Positions 7,722-18,407 are shown, counted from the stretch's first letter. The stretch is DNA of 64,000 nucleotides from Methylophilus methylotrophus DSM 46235 = ATCC 53528 (GCF_000378225.1 NZ_KB905142.1:62001-126000); one strand, 5' to 3'. Numbers and translations are program-made. The notes: generated from the letters alone by a model not told the origin.

Positions 7722-7793
7722 TTATTTGTTCATGATGTACATAGTCACTTCAAAACCAAAACGCATTTCTGTAGCAGCTGGTTTAGTCCACAT
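7722..7793 (-). CDS. pqqA: PQQ precursor peptide PqqA, copy 2
   Basis: A second 23-residue PqqA gene, identical in protein sequence to copy 1 except for Ile instead of Val at residue 20. Glu15 and Tyr19 are kept. An AAAAGGAG ribosome-binding site lies 7 bases before the ATG. Compared with copy 1, six of 24 codons differ and five of these changes are silent, which indicates that both copies are maintained by selection. The long leader (7794 onward) contains three inverted repeats, unlike copy 1, so the copies may be regulated differently. No pqqBCDE genes are nearby. Confidence 0.93.
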   Translation of the reverse strand: MWTKPAATEMRFGFEVTMYIMNK

Positions 7794-7820
7794 GATTAAT
7801 CTCCTTTTGGTTGTTAAGTA

Positions 7821-7839
7821 GTACATCGTTCTGATGTAC
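7821..7839 (-). promoter_or_regulatory. Perfect 7-bp inverted repeat in the pqqA copy 2 leader
   Basis: GTACATC (7821-7827) and GATGTAC (7833-7839) are exact reverse complements with a 5-base spacer, ending 28 bases upstream of the pqqA start codon. It would form a stem-loop in the leader RNA or serve as an operator. A -10-like TATAGT (minus strand) lies just upstream, near 7853-7858. Confidence 0.5.
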
Positions 7840-7875
7840 TTGTATGACTCCCACTATACGCATGTGTTTCAAAAG

Positions 7876-7917
7876 TGCCCTGAGGGCATCACGTAAAAAC
7901 GGCTCATGATTTTACGT
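7876..7917. promoter_or_regulatory. Two dyads between pqqA copy 2 and the YoaK-like gene
   Basis: TGCCC-TGA-GGGCA (7876-7888) is a 13-bp palindrome. Immediately beside it, ACGTAAAA (7891-7898) and TTTTACGT (7910-7917) form a perfect 8-bp inverted repeat with an 11-base spacer. Both lie in the divergent spacer, so they could serve either gene. No factor can be named from sequence alone. Confidence 0.5.
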
Positions 7918-7989
7918 AGTTTGAGTTGAAGTCCTCAGCCGGCAGCGTAGAATGGGAGTCAAGAATCATCACAAAAATAAGGGTGTGAC

Positions 7990-8646
7990 ATGATGCAGCG
8001 CTTGCCCCGCTGGGTGGAGTGGGGCGGATTTTTACTGGCCATGAATGCCGGTTTTGTGAACGCCGTCGGTGTGCTGGGATTTCGTCACCAGGCGGTGTCG
8101 CACCTGACCGGTATCTCCACTTATTTCTCCATTGAGTTGGTGAATCAGGATGCATGGCAAGTCTTGCATCTATTGTGGGTGATCCTGTTTTTTGTGCTGG
8201 GGGCCATTTTGAGCGGTGTGCTGATAGGAAATGAAGCACTCAGAATCGGCCGTCGTTACCATGTGGCGTTATGGCTGGAGGCTGGTTTATTGGCCGCCTC
8301 TGTCTGGTTGCTGAGTCATGGCTGGCAAAGTGGGCAGTGGTTGGCCTCAGCCGCTTGCGGCCTGCAAAATGCCATGACCAGTACCTTTAGCGGGGCGGTG
8401 GTGCGTACCACGCATGTCTCAGGGTTATTTACCGATATCGGCATTGCCCTCGGCCTGCGTTTACGCGGGCAAGCGGTGGATAGGCGACGCCTGCTACTCT
8501 ATACCCTATTGATTGCCGGCTTTATTTGTGGTGGCGTGTTAGGCGTCTGGGGATATCTGCATTGGCACTTTAACGCCTTGTTATTGCCGGCAGCGCATGT
8601 GGCTGCTCTCTCTGTGAGTTACTACGGGCTTAGCCGTCGGCACTGA
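7990..8646 (+). CDS. YoaK/DUF1275-family membrane protein
   Basis: A 218-residue integral membrane protein with about six hydrophobic segments. It has the DUF1275 pattern: an early FLLAMNAGFVNAVGVLGF helix, then HLTGISTYF, and a mid-protein GLQNAMTSTFSGAVVRTTHVSGLFTDIG segment typical of the family. Members have no established transport substrate. An AAGGGTG site precedes the ATG. It is transcribed divergently from pqqA copy 2 across a spacer rich in inverted repeats. No operon partner follows before pgm at 8760. Confidence 0.8.
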   Translation: MMQRLPRWVEWGGFLLAMNAGFVNAVGVLGFRHQAVSHLTGISTYFSIELVNQDAWQVLHLLWVILFFVLGAILSGVLIGNEALRIGRRYHVALWLEAGLLAASVWLLSHGWQSGQWLASAACGLQNAMTSTFSGAVVRTTHVSGLFTDIGIALGLRLRGQAVDRRRLLLYTLLIAGFICGGVLGVWGYLHWHFNALLLPAAHVAALSVSYYGLSRRH

Positions 8647-8741
8647 TGCTCTCTGATGATGCATTAAAAGTCAGTCTCTGCCTGGCGAGCAGACAAAAAA
8701 GTGTCATCAATTTGTAATACAATCAGTCTTAGATTTTTTAA

Positions 8742-10391
<1,650 letters not shown>

Positions 10392-10420
10392 TAAGTGTGG
10401 CTGCCTGGGGAAACGGCTGA

Positions 10421-11980
10421 ATGACGATGATCAAAAAAACAATTCTTTGCCCGCTGCTACTGTCCGCAGGGTTGTTGGCCTGTGGTATCAATCCGGTGAC
10501 CAAGGAGCGTGAGTTCCAGTTTGTCTCGCAAGACAAGGAAGTCCAGATCGGCCAGCAAAATTACAGCCCTGCACGCCAGTCACAAGGTGGTGACTATACG
10601 CTGGATGCAGAGTTGACACGCTATGTGCAACAAGTCGGGCAAAAACTGGCTGCGGTATCAGACCGCCCCGATCTGCCTTATGAATTTGTCGTGTTGAATG
10701 ATTCAGTCCCCAATGCTTGGGCCATGCCCGGCGGCAAAATCGCGTTTAACCGTGGCCTGCTTTACGAGTTGCACAGTGAAGCCGAACTGGCTGCCGTACT
10801 CGGCCATGAAATTGTGCATGCGGCTGCCCGCCACGGTGCCAAAGGCATGGAGCGCGGCATATTTATGCAAGGTGCGATGCTGGCGGTGGGCCTGGCCACG
10901 CGAGACTCTAATTACGCTAATCTGGTCGTCGGTGGGGCGCAGCTGGGCGGACAGCTTATTTCGAGTAAATATGGCCGCGATGCCGAGTCAGAGTCTGACC
11001 ACTATGGCATGAAGTATATGAAACTCGCCGGTTACGACCCGGCTGCTGCCGTCACCTTGCAGGAGACGTTTGTGCGGCTGAGTGAAGGTAAACGGCAGGA
11101 TTTCCTGTCCGGGCTGTTTGCCAGCCATCCACCGTCACAGGAGCGTGTTGACCTGAATAAAAAGACGCTGCAAGAGTTGGGCGCTGGTGGTGAGATGGGT
11201 AAAGAGGTTTACGCGCAAAAGGTCGCCAAACTGATGGCGACCCGCGAAGCCTATCAAGCCTATGATGAAGGCAAAGCCGCGTTGCAAAAAGGCGATGCTG
11301 AAAAGGCCAGGGCATTGGCAAAAAAAGCCATCAGTATCGAGCCGCGTGAAGCGCGCTTCCAGGAGCTACTGGGTGATATTGCTTTAACCAAGAAAAATAC
11401 CACCGAAGCCTTAGCCTTTTATGACAAGGCCATCCAGATGCAGCCTGATTACTTCAAGCCTTATGTGCAAAGTGGCATTGCCTTGTTTAATGACGGCAAG
11501 AAAGAGCAGGCCGAACCATTTTTAAAGAAAGCCAACGCCTTGCTCCCCACTGCACCGGGCTATGCCTTGCTGGGGCAGATTGCCGAAGGACGTGGTGAAA
11601 CCTCCCTTGCCTTGCAGCATTACCAACTGGCTGCGAGCTCAGATTCTGAAATCGGCAAAGAGGCTGCTGCCCGCGCCATGCGCATCGATTTGCCACGTAA
11701 CCCGGCCCGTTATTTGCCCTCTGGTCCGCTGGCGGACAACACGGGTATGGTTTACGCCGCGGTGCAAAATAGCAGCAGTGTGCCAGTTGGCCGTGTAAGG
11801 GTGCGCATGCTGCAATACGATAGCCACGGCCGCCTGGTAGACCAGACACGTTCCATGCTGATTACGGGCGGGATTGCACCAGGTAAACGTGGCTCAGTTG
11901 CCACGGGTATCCGCATTCAGGACCAAGCCGCATTACAGTTTTTCCGTGTGGTGGTAGAGGGTGCTGAGCTGGCGAATTAA
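10421..11980 (+). CDS. M48 zinc metalloprotease lipoprotein with TPR repeats (BepA-like)
   Basis: A 519-residue periplasmic protease. The N-terminus is a lipoprotein signal with lipobox LLAC (Cys21). The zinc motif HEIVH is at residues 129-133, with a third ligand expected in DAESESDHYG near 195. The second half contains TPR-like repeats (ALQKGDAEKARALAKKAI; EALAFYDKAIQMQPDYFKPY), as in BepA/YfgC, which handles misassembled outer-membrane proteins. The C-terminal 90 residues form an extra domain of unknown function. It follows pgm by 29 bases, but the functional link is not obvious. Confidence 0.9.
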   Translation: MTMIKKTILCPLLLSAGLLACGINPVTKEREFQFVSQDKEVQIGQQNYSPARQSQGGDYTLDAELTRYVQQVGQKLAAVSDRPDLPYEFVVLNDSVPNAWAMPGGKIAFNRGLLYELHSEAELAAVLGHEIVHAAARHGAKGMERGIFMQGAMLAVGLATRDSNYANLVVGGAQLGGQLISSKYGRDAESESDHYGMKYMKLAGYDPAAAVTLQETFVRLSEGKRQDFLSGLFASHPPSQERVDLNKKTLQELGAGGEMGKEVYAQKVAKLMATREAYQAYDEGKAALQKGDAEKARALAKKAISIEPREARFQELLGDIALTKKNTTEALAFYDKAIQMQPDYFKPYVQSGIALFNDGKKEQAEPFLKKANALLPTAPGYALLGQIAEGRGETSLALQHYQLAASSDSEIGKEAAARAMRIDLPRNPARYLPSGPLADNTGMVYAAVQNSSSVPVGRVRVRMLQYDSHGRLVDQTRSMLITGGIAPGKRGSVATGIRIQDQAALQFFRVVVEGAELAN

Positions 11981-12009
11981 TCCCACTAAATACCAGTAAA
12001 CATTTTCTT

Positions 12010-12384
12010 ATGGCTACCCAAGACACCTGCTGCTCCGTTTCACCTTACTTTGAAATTCATCCAGGCCAAGCGGCTGCTTTTCGCGCCATCTGTGAAAAAT
12101 ACGTTGAATGGTCTTCGCGTGAGCCAGGCTGCCTGTATTACGGCTTTAGTTTTGATGGCGATCTCGCGCATTGCCGTGAAGGCTTTGAAAATGCCGAAGC
12201 CTTGTTAGCCCATCTGGAAAACCTGCGCCCGATTTTGCATGAGATGGGTGAGGTGTCTAAGCTGGTGAGAATTGAGGTGCATGGGCCAGAAACTGAATTG
12301 GCGAAGTTGCGGGTGCCACTGGCGGGTCTGAATCCTCAGTATTTTGTGCTGGAATTTGGCTATCGCAAAGACATGGATGAATAA
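12010..12384 (+). CDS. Small ABM-fold protein (putative quinol monooxygenase family)
   Basis: A 124-residue soluble protein of the dimeric alpha/beta-barrel (antibiotic biosynthesis monooxygenase) type. It has an N-terminal strand ending in YFEIHPGQAAAF, then CEKYVEWSSREPGCLYYGFSFDGD and a FENAEALLAHL helix, as in the ABM family. The C-terminal extension (LNPQYFVLEFGYRKD) is less typical. Family members range from YgiN-type quinol monooxygenases to enzymes of unknown substrate, so a specific reaction should not be assumed. It stands alone, 29 bases after the M48 protease gene and convergent with the retropepsin gene. Confidence 0.65.
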   Translation: MATQDTCCSVSPYFEIHPGQAAAFRAICEKYVEWSSREPGCLYYGFSFDGDLAHCREGFENAEALLAHLENLRPILHEMGEVSKLVRIEVHGPETELAKLRVPLAGLNPQYFVLEFGYRKDMDE

Positions 12385-12425
12385 TCCGTTGTTTCTTACA
12401 CCGGGTCATTTAATCGGTGACCTTG

Positions 12426-12938
12426 TTACTTGGTCTCTCCGTCACTAATTGTCATCACTCCCCGATGTAACCGGACATCCATCCGGCCTAAAAAACTCAT
12501 GCCGAGCAGGGCATCTCCTTCAAGGCCCGGCGAAATCGTGGCGGCGACATCATGGGCGACCACACCACCAAGTTGAACGGTTTTCAGCCGTACCAGATAC
12601 GACACAGCAGTGCCATTGGCGGTATGCGTATTGATGGCCTCATGGCTGACCAGCCCTAAACGGTTGGCGACATGCTGCGAAATCGCGACACCAGTGGCAC
12701 CGGTATCCACCAGTACACGTACGCGTTCTCCATTAATCAGCGCTTCGGCACTGTAGTGACCATCGGGGCCGCGCTTGAGGCTAACGACTTTCTGCTGGCC
12801 GATCTGCTCTAGGGTATTAGGATGTTGTACACGTTCTATGAGCAGCCAGACCAAGGCGGCAAGGCCCAGCCAGATCATGGTGAAGAGCAGGCCGCGCCCG
12901 CGCGAGTATTTTCTATGAGTTGCTTTAAGCATGCTCAT
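12426..12938 (-). CDS. Membrane-anchored retropepsin-like aspartic protease
   Basis: A 170-residue protein with an N-terminal membrane helix (LLFTMIWLGLAALVWLLIE) and a periplasmic clan AA aspartic protease domain. The active-site motif is VLVDTGATGVAIS, and the second half has LLGMSFLGRMDVRLHRGVM, as in the TIGR02281 family. One active-site motif per chain implies a homodimer. It is the last gene of the iscX - phosphohexomutase - protease run, 11 bases after the mutase. Natural substrates of this bacterial family are unknown. Confidence 0.85.
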   Translation of the reverse strand: MSMLKATHRKYSRGRGLLFTMIWLGLAALVWLLIERVQHPNTLEQIGQQKVVSLKRGPDGHYSAEALINGERVRVLVDTGATGVAISQHVANRLGLVSHEAINTHTANGTAVSYLVRLKTVQLGGVVAHDVAATISPGLEGDALLGMSFLGRMDVRLHRGVMTISDGETK

Positions 12939-12949
12939 TCAATGGAGGC

Positions 12950-14353
12950 TTAAAAAGGAATTTTCAAGTCTGGTCTGGCACTGCTAAGCACTTGTTTGAA
13001 TGCCTGCTGAATGCGTGTTAACGCCGTGGTGTCATCTGCTTCAAACCGTAAGGTCAGTACGGGCGTGGTGTTGGATGCACGGATCAGGCCAAAGCCATCT
13101 GCATATTCCACACGCAAACCATCAATGCTGATGACGTCAATGGCATCGGGGAATTGAACGGATTGTTGCAGGGCGGAAATGAGCGCGTGGGGTTCGCCCT
13201 CCTGCATGGCAATTTGCAATTCTGGCGTGTTCAAACTGTCTGGCAGGGCTTCGAGTACGGCGCTGGCATTCGGGCTGCGGCTGACAATTTCCAGCAAGCG
13301 TGCGGCGCTATAAAGCCCGTCATCAAAGCCAAACCAGCGCGGTTTACCTTCTTTGGCATCATTGAAAAACAAATGTCCGGAGAGCTCACCGCCAATGGCT
13401 GCACCGGTTTCCCTGATTTTGGCTTTCATTAAGGAGTGGCCGGTTTTCCAGATCACGGGTTTGCCGCCGTGTTCGCGTATGTATGCTGATAAATGGCGCG
13501 TGGATTTCACATCGAAAACCACGTGACTGCCGGGTTGTTGTGTCAGCACGTCTTCTACAAAGAGCATCAGTTGTCGGTCGCTGCGAATGATTTGCCCATT
13601 TTTGGTGACGACGCCCAGGCGGTCGCCATCGCCATCAAACGCTAGGCCGATTTCTGCCCCGCCTGTGCGCAGACAGTGCATGACATCTTGCAGGTTCTTG
13701 GCTTCGGCTGGGTCAGGATGGTGGTTAGGGAAACGGCCATCCACCTCACAAAACAAAGGGTCAACCTCACAACCCAATGATTTAAATAACGCAGGAGCAT
13801 AAGCCCCTGCGACACCGTTCCCACAATCAATGGCCACCCGCATGGGCCTGGCAAGCTGGATGTCGGAAATGATGGCTTCCTGGTAGGCCGGTTGAATATC
13901 GTAGTGGGATTCCGAACCTGACTGATCTGGTTGGTTAAACCGTTGTTGGATAATGCGTTGCTTGATGGCCTGAATGGCGTCGCTGCTCAAGGTTTCACCG
14001 GCAATCACCATTTTCAGACCATTGTACTGAGGCGGGTTGTGGCTGCCGGTAATCATGACGCCACTGCTGGTCTGGGCCAGGTAGTGCGTCGCGAAATAGA
14101 GCATGGGCGTGGTGACCATGCCTAAATGAATCACACTAATCCCGGCCTCCCGGATGCCTTCGCTAAGGGCGGCTGCCAGTGCTGGACTGGACAAACGGCC
14201 ATCAAAGCCGACACAGATGTGATGCTCGCCACGTTCCTCTGCCAGCGAGCCCAGTGCCAGGCCTATCTGTTTGACAATCTCCACAGTCAATGTGTCATCC
14301 ACAATGCCGCGGATATCATAAGCTTTGAAAATGGATGCTGGCACTAACTGCAT
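12950..14353 (-). CDS. Phosphomannomutase/phosphoglucomutase (AlgC-like)
   Basis: A 467-residue cytosolic enzyme of the alpha-D-phosphohexomutase family, providing mannose 1-phosphate or glucose 1-phosphate for surface polysaccharides. It shows SIFKAYDIRGIV at the N-terminus, phosphoserine S104 in GVMITGSHNPPQYNG, the metal loop FDGDGDRLG and the sugar loop GGELSGHLFF. The C-terminal phosphate-binding segment is RASNTTPVLTLRFE. It abuts iscX (stop at 14354) and precedes the retropepsin gene by 11 bases, so the three are likely one transcript. The gene could be called algC or manB; substrate preference is not decidable here. Confidence 0.92.
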   Translation of the reverse strand: MQLVPASIFKAYDIRGIVDDTLTVEIVKQIGLALGSLAEERGEHHICVGFDGRLSSPALAAALSEGIREAGISVIHLGMVTTPMLYFATHYLAQTSSGVMITGSHNPPQYNGLKMVIAGETLSSDAIQAIKQRIIQQRFNQPDQSGSESHYDIQPAYQEAIISDIQLARPMRVAIDCGNGVAGAYAPALFKSLGCEVDPLFCEVDGRFPNHHPDPAEAKNLQDVMHCLRTGGAEIGLAFDGDGDRLGVVTKNGQIIRSDRQLMLFVEDVLTQQPGSHVVFDVKSTRHLSAYIREHGGKPVIWKTGHSLMKAKIRETGAAIGGELSGHLFFNDAKEGKPRWFGFDDGLYSAARLLEIVSRSPNASAVLEALPDSLNTPELQIAMQEGEPHALISALQQSVQFPDAIDVISIDGLRVEYADGFGLIRASNTTPVLTLRFEADDTTALTRIQQAFKQVLSSARPDLKIPF

Positions 14354-14554
14354 TTATTCCGCTTCTTCTATCCAGGCCAGCTGTATGGCTTCGAGGATTT
14401 TTTCACCGCAACGGGAAGGCTCATCGTCAAAGTCCTCCAATTCTATGACCCACTGCATAAGGTCAGTGAAACGGATAGTTTTGGGATCTACGTCGGGAAA
14501 TTTATCATAAAGTTCTTCAGCAATCCGCTGGCTGTCGGTCCATTTCATTGTCAT
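14354..14554 (-). CDS. iscX: Iron-sulfur cluster assembly accessory protein IscX
   Basis: A 66-residue acidic protein. The pattern [19 protein letters not shown], then [19 protein letters not shown] and [12 protein letters not shown] is diagnostic of IscX (YfhJ), which binds IscS and modulates cluster assembly. In many proteobacteria it closes the isc operon; here it is separated from isc genes and heads a run with a phosphohexomutase, its stop touching the mutase start. Regulation by iron or IscR cannot be seen in the short upstream region. Confidence 0.92.
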   Translation of the reverse strand: MTMKWTDSQRIAEELYDKFPDVDPKTIRFTDLMQWVIELEDFDDEPSRCGEKILEAIQLAWIEEAE

Positions 14555-14686
14555 TACTCCATTTTACAAGGCGAGGTTGTTGATATTATAACTGACAGCC
14601 CTCACCGAATTTGACAGAATCCGCCTACACTTTTGTCAGACAAGCGGGACTGTTCAGTAGGTGATTGTCTGGGCATCATAGCGAAG

Positions 14687-16789
14687 ATGAGTGATACTGA
14701 GATAACAAAAACAAAATCCAGCAAAGTCACCAGATGGGTCACGGCGAGTTTGCTGGTGTTGGTGTTGACCGTGATAGGCTGTGAAGTGGCTGGGTGGCCT
14801 TTTTTGCGCCAACCATTGCAACAATTCCTACAAAATAAGTTACATCGGTCTGTGGAAATTGAACGGCCGTTCCACTTACAGTTGCTAGGTGGCATCCGCC
14901 TGCAGGTCGGTGGATTAAATATCTCTGCGCCTGAAGGATTTGGCGCGCCTTATTTTGTCGATGCACGAGGGCTGGATTTACAGCTCCGGTATCGACATCT
15001 GTGGTCGTTGAAAGAGGGCGATCCTTACCGCATCCAGGCGATTCGCGCCGATCAACTCAACGCCTATCTGCTTCGTCATGCTGACCGCCATGCCAGCTGG
15101 GATTTTGAGCTGGATGATACCAGCCCGCCAAGGCCTTTCCCGGTGATTGAACAGCTTGCTGTCAATCAGGGACAAGCCAAAGTAGATGATGCCATTACTC
15201 ATGCACAATTGGCGGTGAAATTTTTTACCGAAGAAGGCGAGCACTTGGCAAGTCCTGAGTCCAGGGTAAAGGTGAGTGGCAAGTTCCGTCGGTTGCCATT
15301 GCAGGGGGAGCTGGTCACCCAAGGGTTTTTGCCGGTGGCGACGCACGGCAAGGACTCCCCACCGATTAATTCCCAGGGCTGGCTCAAATATGGGGCTGTG
15401 AAGGCACAGTTTCGTGGATCGGTATATGATTTATTTGGTGAGCAGCGCGTCAAAGGTAAGGTAGATGTCACCGGGCCTTCATTGGCAGATGTCGGTGACT
15501 TGTTGGACCTGACTTTTCCACGGACTTCTGCTTTTAAAGTGGCAGCCGAGGTGGAAAAAGGGACCAGTCAATGGAAAGTGAATATCCCTTCAGCAAAAAT
15601 AGGACGTAGTCGCCTATCGGGCGAGTTTGTTTATGACCTAGCGCCCGAAATTCCCATGCTGAGTGGCAAGCTGCAAGGAGCATTATTAATGCTGGCTGAT
15701 CTGGCTCCAGCATTTGGGGCGGCTCAAGACAACGCAACCAATACACATCCAGGCAAGTTATTTCCCGATGAGTCGCTCGATTTTGCCACTTATGGACGTA
15801 TGAATGCCGATATTGATGTGCACCTGGATGCGGTTGATTTAGGCAGTGCCTTCAGGCAGAAGATTTCGCCACTTAAATTGCATCTGACACTTAATAAGCA
15901 CAAACTCAGTCTGGCTGAGCTTCAGGCCAATACGGCGCAAGGCAGTGTGTCAGGGGCGCTGAGCATTGATGCACATGATTCCCGGAATACCGATCTCTCT
16001 CCACCCCCTGCGCCAGATTGGGAGATTCAATTGGCCGTGCGTGATATCCGGCTGGAGCAGTGGCTGAAGGTTCAGCAAAATCAGGTGCAGCAAAATCCAC
16101 CAGATAAGGCGCAGGCAGGTCAACAGCAGAATAAGCAACAAAGCGCCAACGCAGCGCCGCCCTATATTTCTGGCCGGTTAACCGGTAAGGCAAAGTTACA
16201 GGGTCGGGGTCGATCCACGGCGGCCTTGCTTAAGTCGCTGGATGGACAAGTGGCGCTGATGATACGCCAGGGTGAAATTTCGCATTTGGTCGTCGAAGCG
16301 GCGGGACTGGATATTGCGCAGGCCGTGGGTGTGCTGATCAAAGGGGACCAGCCGTTACCTATGCAATGTGCGGCCATGGGCTGGCGTGCCAAGCAAGGTG
16401 TGCTAACGCCTGAAGCCGCCTTGATTGATACTCCGGTGACTACCGTGAATGTGTTGGGGCAGGTGAATCTGGGGGAAGAACAGTTAAATCTTAAATTGCA
16501 GGCCAACCCAAAAAACTTTTCACCGTTTACCGTGCGCTCCCCGATTCTTGTTACAGGTCCGTTTGTAAATCCGCAGGTGTCATTAAGTCCTGGCCCGATT
16601 GCTGCACGGGTAGCTGGTGGTTTATTGCTGGCGCTCATCAATCCCTTTGCGGCGATTGTGCCTTTCCTGGATCCCGGTAGTCAGGCCGATGCGGCTGCCG
16701 ATGATGGATGCCAGCAAACCTTGCAACAATTAAAATCGCGACAGAGTAAAAGTCCGCAAACAAAAAATACTGAGGGCAAACAGCCCTAG
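14687..16789 (+). CDS. AsmA-family envelope protein
   Basis: A protein of about 700 residues with one N-terminal membrane helix (WVTASLLVLVLTVIGCEVAGW) and a long periplasmic part rich in beta strands, typical of the AsmA/YhjG group implicated in lipid transport and outer-membrane homeostasis. The C-terminal AsmA_2-like part includes ISGRLTGKAKLQGRGRSTAALLKSLDGQ and IDTPVTTVNVLGQVNLGEEQLNL. A Gln/Pro-rich linker interrupts it around residues 455-490. The frame can extend to a TTG at 14633, but the ATG at 14687 is preferred. It is divergent from iscX with its own promoter region and no operon partner. Confidence 0.85.
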   Translation: MSDTEITKTKSSKVTRWVTASLLVLVLTVIGCEVAGWPFLRQPLQQFLQNKLHRSVEIERPFHLQLLGGIRLQVGGLNISAPEGFGAPYFVDARGLDLQLRYRHLWSLKEGDPYRIQAIRADQLNAYLLRHADRHASWDFELDDTSPPRPFPVIEQLAVNQGQAKVDDAITHAQLAVKFFTEEGEHLASPESRVKVSGKFRRLPLQGELVTQGFLPVATHGKDSPPINSQGWLKYGAVKAQFRGSVYDLFGEQRVKGKVDVTGPSLADVGDLLDLTFPRTSAFKVAAEVEKGTSQWKVNIPSAKIGRSRLSGEFVYDLAPEIPMLSGKLQGALLMLADLAPAFGAAQDNATNTHPGKLFPDESLDFATYGRMNADIDVHLDAVDLGSAFRQKISPLKLHLTLNKHKLSLAELQANTAQGSVSGALSIDAHDSRNTDLSPPPAPDWEIQLAVRDIRLEQWLKVQQNQVQQNPPDKAQAGQQQNKQQSANAAPPYISGRLTGKAKLQGRGRSTAALLKSLDGQVALMIRQGEISHLVVEAAGLDIAQAVGVLIKGDQPLPMQCAAMGWRAKQGVLTPEAALIDTPVTTVNVLGQVNLGEEQLNLKLQANPKNFSPFTVRSPILVTGPFVNPQVSLSPGPIAARVAGGLLLALINPFAAIVPFLDPGSQADAAADDGCQQTLQQLKSRQSKSPQTKNTEGKQP

Positions 16790-16799
16790 GTCAACATTC

Positions 16800-16826
16800 A
16801 AAAAAGAACCCAACCGAAGTTGGGTT
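16800..16826 (-). terminator. Strong minus-strand terminator
   Basis: AACCCAAC (16807-16814) and GTTGGGTT (16819-16826) form a perfect 8-bp stem with a CGAA loop. On the minus strand it is followed by a T run (complement of 16800-16805). Its orientation implies a transcript arriving from the right, which fits the small frame ending at 16862 rather than the AsmA gene. Confidence 0.7.
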
Positions 16827-16861
16827 TAGGGAGCGATTTTGGAGATATACGCTTACGGTTA

Positions 16862-17056
16862 TTAATAAGCATAAGCTGTGCCAGGTTTAATAATCCTATA
16901 CAAATCATGCACATAAATAAATTTCTCATTTTTATTAGTACATTTACAGTCATCAACTGCTGAAGTGGGTGCACCGAATTGGTGCGATGCGGGCAATGCC
17001 AGCGCATGCCATCGTGAACATGCCATCGTGAAATAGTTAGACAAGTCCTTGATCAT
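16862..17056 (-). CDS. Possible small protein upstream of glyA
   Basis: A 64-residue frame (MIKDLSNYFTMACSRWHALA, ending VHDLYRIIKPGTAYAY) that matches nothing I recognise. Support comes from the strong minus-strand terminator 36 bases after its stop. Against it: no Shine-Dalgarno at the ATG (17056), and a 14-bp tandem duplication (17006-17033) inside its 5' part suggests a drifting sequence. It may be a decayed gene or a non-coding transcript. The whole 370-base gap between the AsmA gene and glyA holds nothing else clear. Confidence 0.25.
   Translation of the reverse strand: MIKDLSNYFTMACSRWHALALPASHQFGAPTSAVDDCKCTNKNEKFIYVHDLYRIIKPGTAYAY
17006..17033. repeat. Tandem 14-bp duplication
   Basis: ATGCCATCGTGAAC (17006-17019) is followed directly by ATGCCATCGTGAAA (17020-17033), 13 of 14 bases identical. 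It lies in the glyA upstream region. Confidence 0.6.
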
Positions 17057-17159
17057 CGCAGTGGTGATGTCCGCACATGAACCATGCTAAAGATGCATGC
17101 AGGGGTCGCCTCATGGTAAAATCGCGCTTTATTTTTGTGAATACGGAAACTTGATCGTC

Positions 17160-18407
17160 ATGTTTAGCTTTTCAAGAAACTTAAGCGTTGCAGACCCGGC
17201 ATTGGCCCAAATGATTTCTTCCGAAGTAGAGCGTCAGCATCAGCATATTGAGCTGATTGCTTCGGAAAACTATACCAGTCCAGCAGTCATGGAAGCCCAG
17301 GGCTCGCAACTCACTAACAAGTATGCTGAAGGCTATCCGGGCAAGCGTTTTTACGGTGGTTGCGAGTTTGTGGACCAGGTTGAGCAATTGGCGATTGATC
17401 GCCTGAAAGCTTTGTACGGGGCTGAGTATGCCAACGTGCAGCCTCACTCCGGCTCACAGGCTAACCAGGCAGTGTATTTCTCCATCCTGAAACCAGGTGA
17501 CACGGTGATGGGTATGAACCTGGGCCATGGTGGTCACCTGACGCACGGTTCTCCTGCAAACCTGTCCGGTAAATTGTTCAATATCGTGCCTTATGGCTTG
17601 AACGACAAAGAAGAAATCGATTACGACGAGATGGAGCGAATTGCCACCGAGTGCAAACCAAAATTGCTGATAGGCGGCGCATCTGCTTACGCTTTGCGGT
17701 TTGACTGGGCCCGTATGGCTGAAATCGCCAAAAAAGTGGGCGCGTATTTCATGGTCGACATGGCGCATTATTCTGGCCTGATCGCCGCGGGTGTCTATCC
17801 TAACCCGGTACCACATGCGGACTTTGTGACGTCTACCACGCACAAAACCCTGCGTGGACCCCGTGGCGGTATCATTATGGCTAAAGCAGAGTTTGAGAAA
17901 TCCATTAACTCCAATGTGTTCCCGAGCTTGCAAGGCGGCCCGCTGATGCACGTGATTGCGGGTAAAGCAACCGCGTTCCTCGAGGCAGCGCAGCCTGAGT
18001 TCAAGGTGTACCAGGAGCAGGTGTTGAAGAACGCCAGCGTCATGGCTAGTACATTGGCCGCACGTGGTTTGCGCATTATTTCCGGCCGTACTGAGTCACA
18101 TGTGTTCCTGGTGGATCTGCGTCCAAAAGGCTTGACCGGTAAAGCGGCAGACGCCTACCTGGGCCAGGCACACATCACTGTGAACAAGAATGCGATTCCC
18201 AATGACCCCGAAAGCCCATTCGTGACTTCCGGTATCCGTATCGGTTCACCAGCGATCACCACACGTGGTTTCAAAGAAGCGGAAGCAGAGCAAGTGGCCA
18301 ACCTGATTGCCGATGTGCTAGATAATCCGGAAAGTGCGGAAGTGATTGCTGCGGTGAAAGCCAAGGTACACGCGCTGACTGACAAATTCCCCGTCTACGG
18401 CAAGTAA
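17160..18407 (+). CDS. glyA: Serine hydroxymethyltransferase
   Basis: A 415-residue PLP enzyme converting serine and tetrahydrofolate to glycine and 5,10-methylene-THF, the main one-carbon entry for biosynthesis. The Schiff-base lysine is K229 in [42 protein letters not shown] and QPHSGSQAN are family signatures. The frame is open from 17097, but the ATG at 17160 ([13 protein letters not shown]) matches the normal N-terminus. nrdR follows 21 bases downstream, an arrangement common in betaproteobacteria. Confidence 0.97.
   Translation: MFSFSRNLSVADPALAQMISSEVERQHQHIELIASENYTSPAVMEAQGSQLTNKYAEGYPGKRFYGGCEFVDQVEQLAIDRLKALYGAEYANVQPHSGSQANQAVYFSILKPGDTVMGMNLGHGGHLTHGSPANLSGKLFNIVPYGLNDKEEIDYDEMERIATECKPKLLIGGASAYALRFDWARMAEIAKKVGAYFMVDMAHYSGLIAAGVYPNPVPHADFVTSTTHKTLRGPRGGIIMAKAEFEKSINSNVFPSLQGGPLMHVIAGKATAFLEAAQPEFKVYQEQVLKNASVMASTLAARGLRIISGRTESHVFLVDLRPKGLTGKAADAYLGQAHITVNKNAIPNDPESPFVTSGIRIGSPAITTRGFKEAEAEQVANLIADVLDNPESAEVIAAVKAKVHALTDKFPVYGK

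Noticed and set aside
14633-14686. Upstream TTG start of the AsmA-family gene
   Set aside because: The ATG at 14687 gives a normal N-terminus just before the membrane helix.
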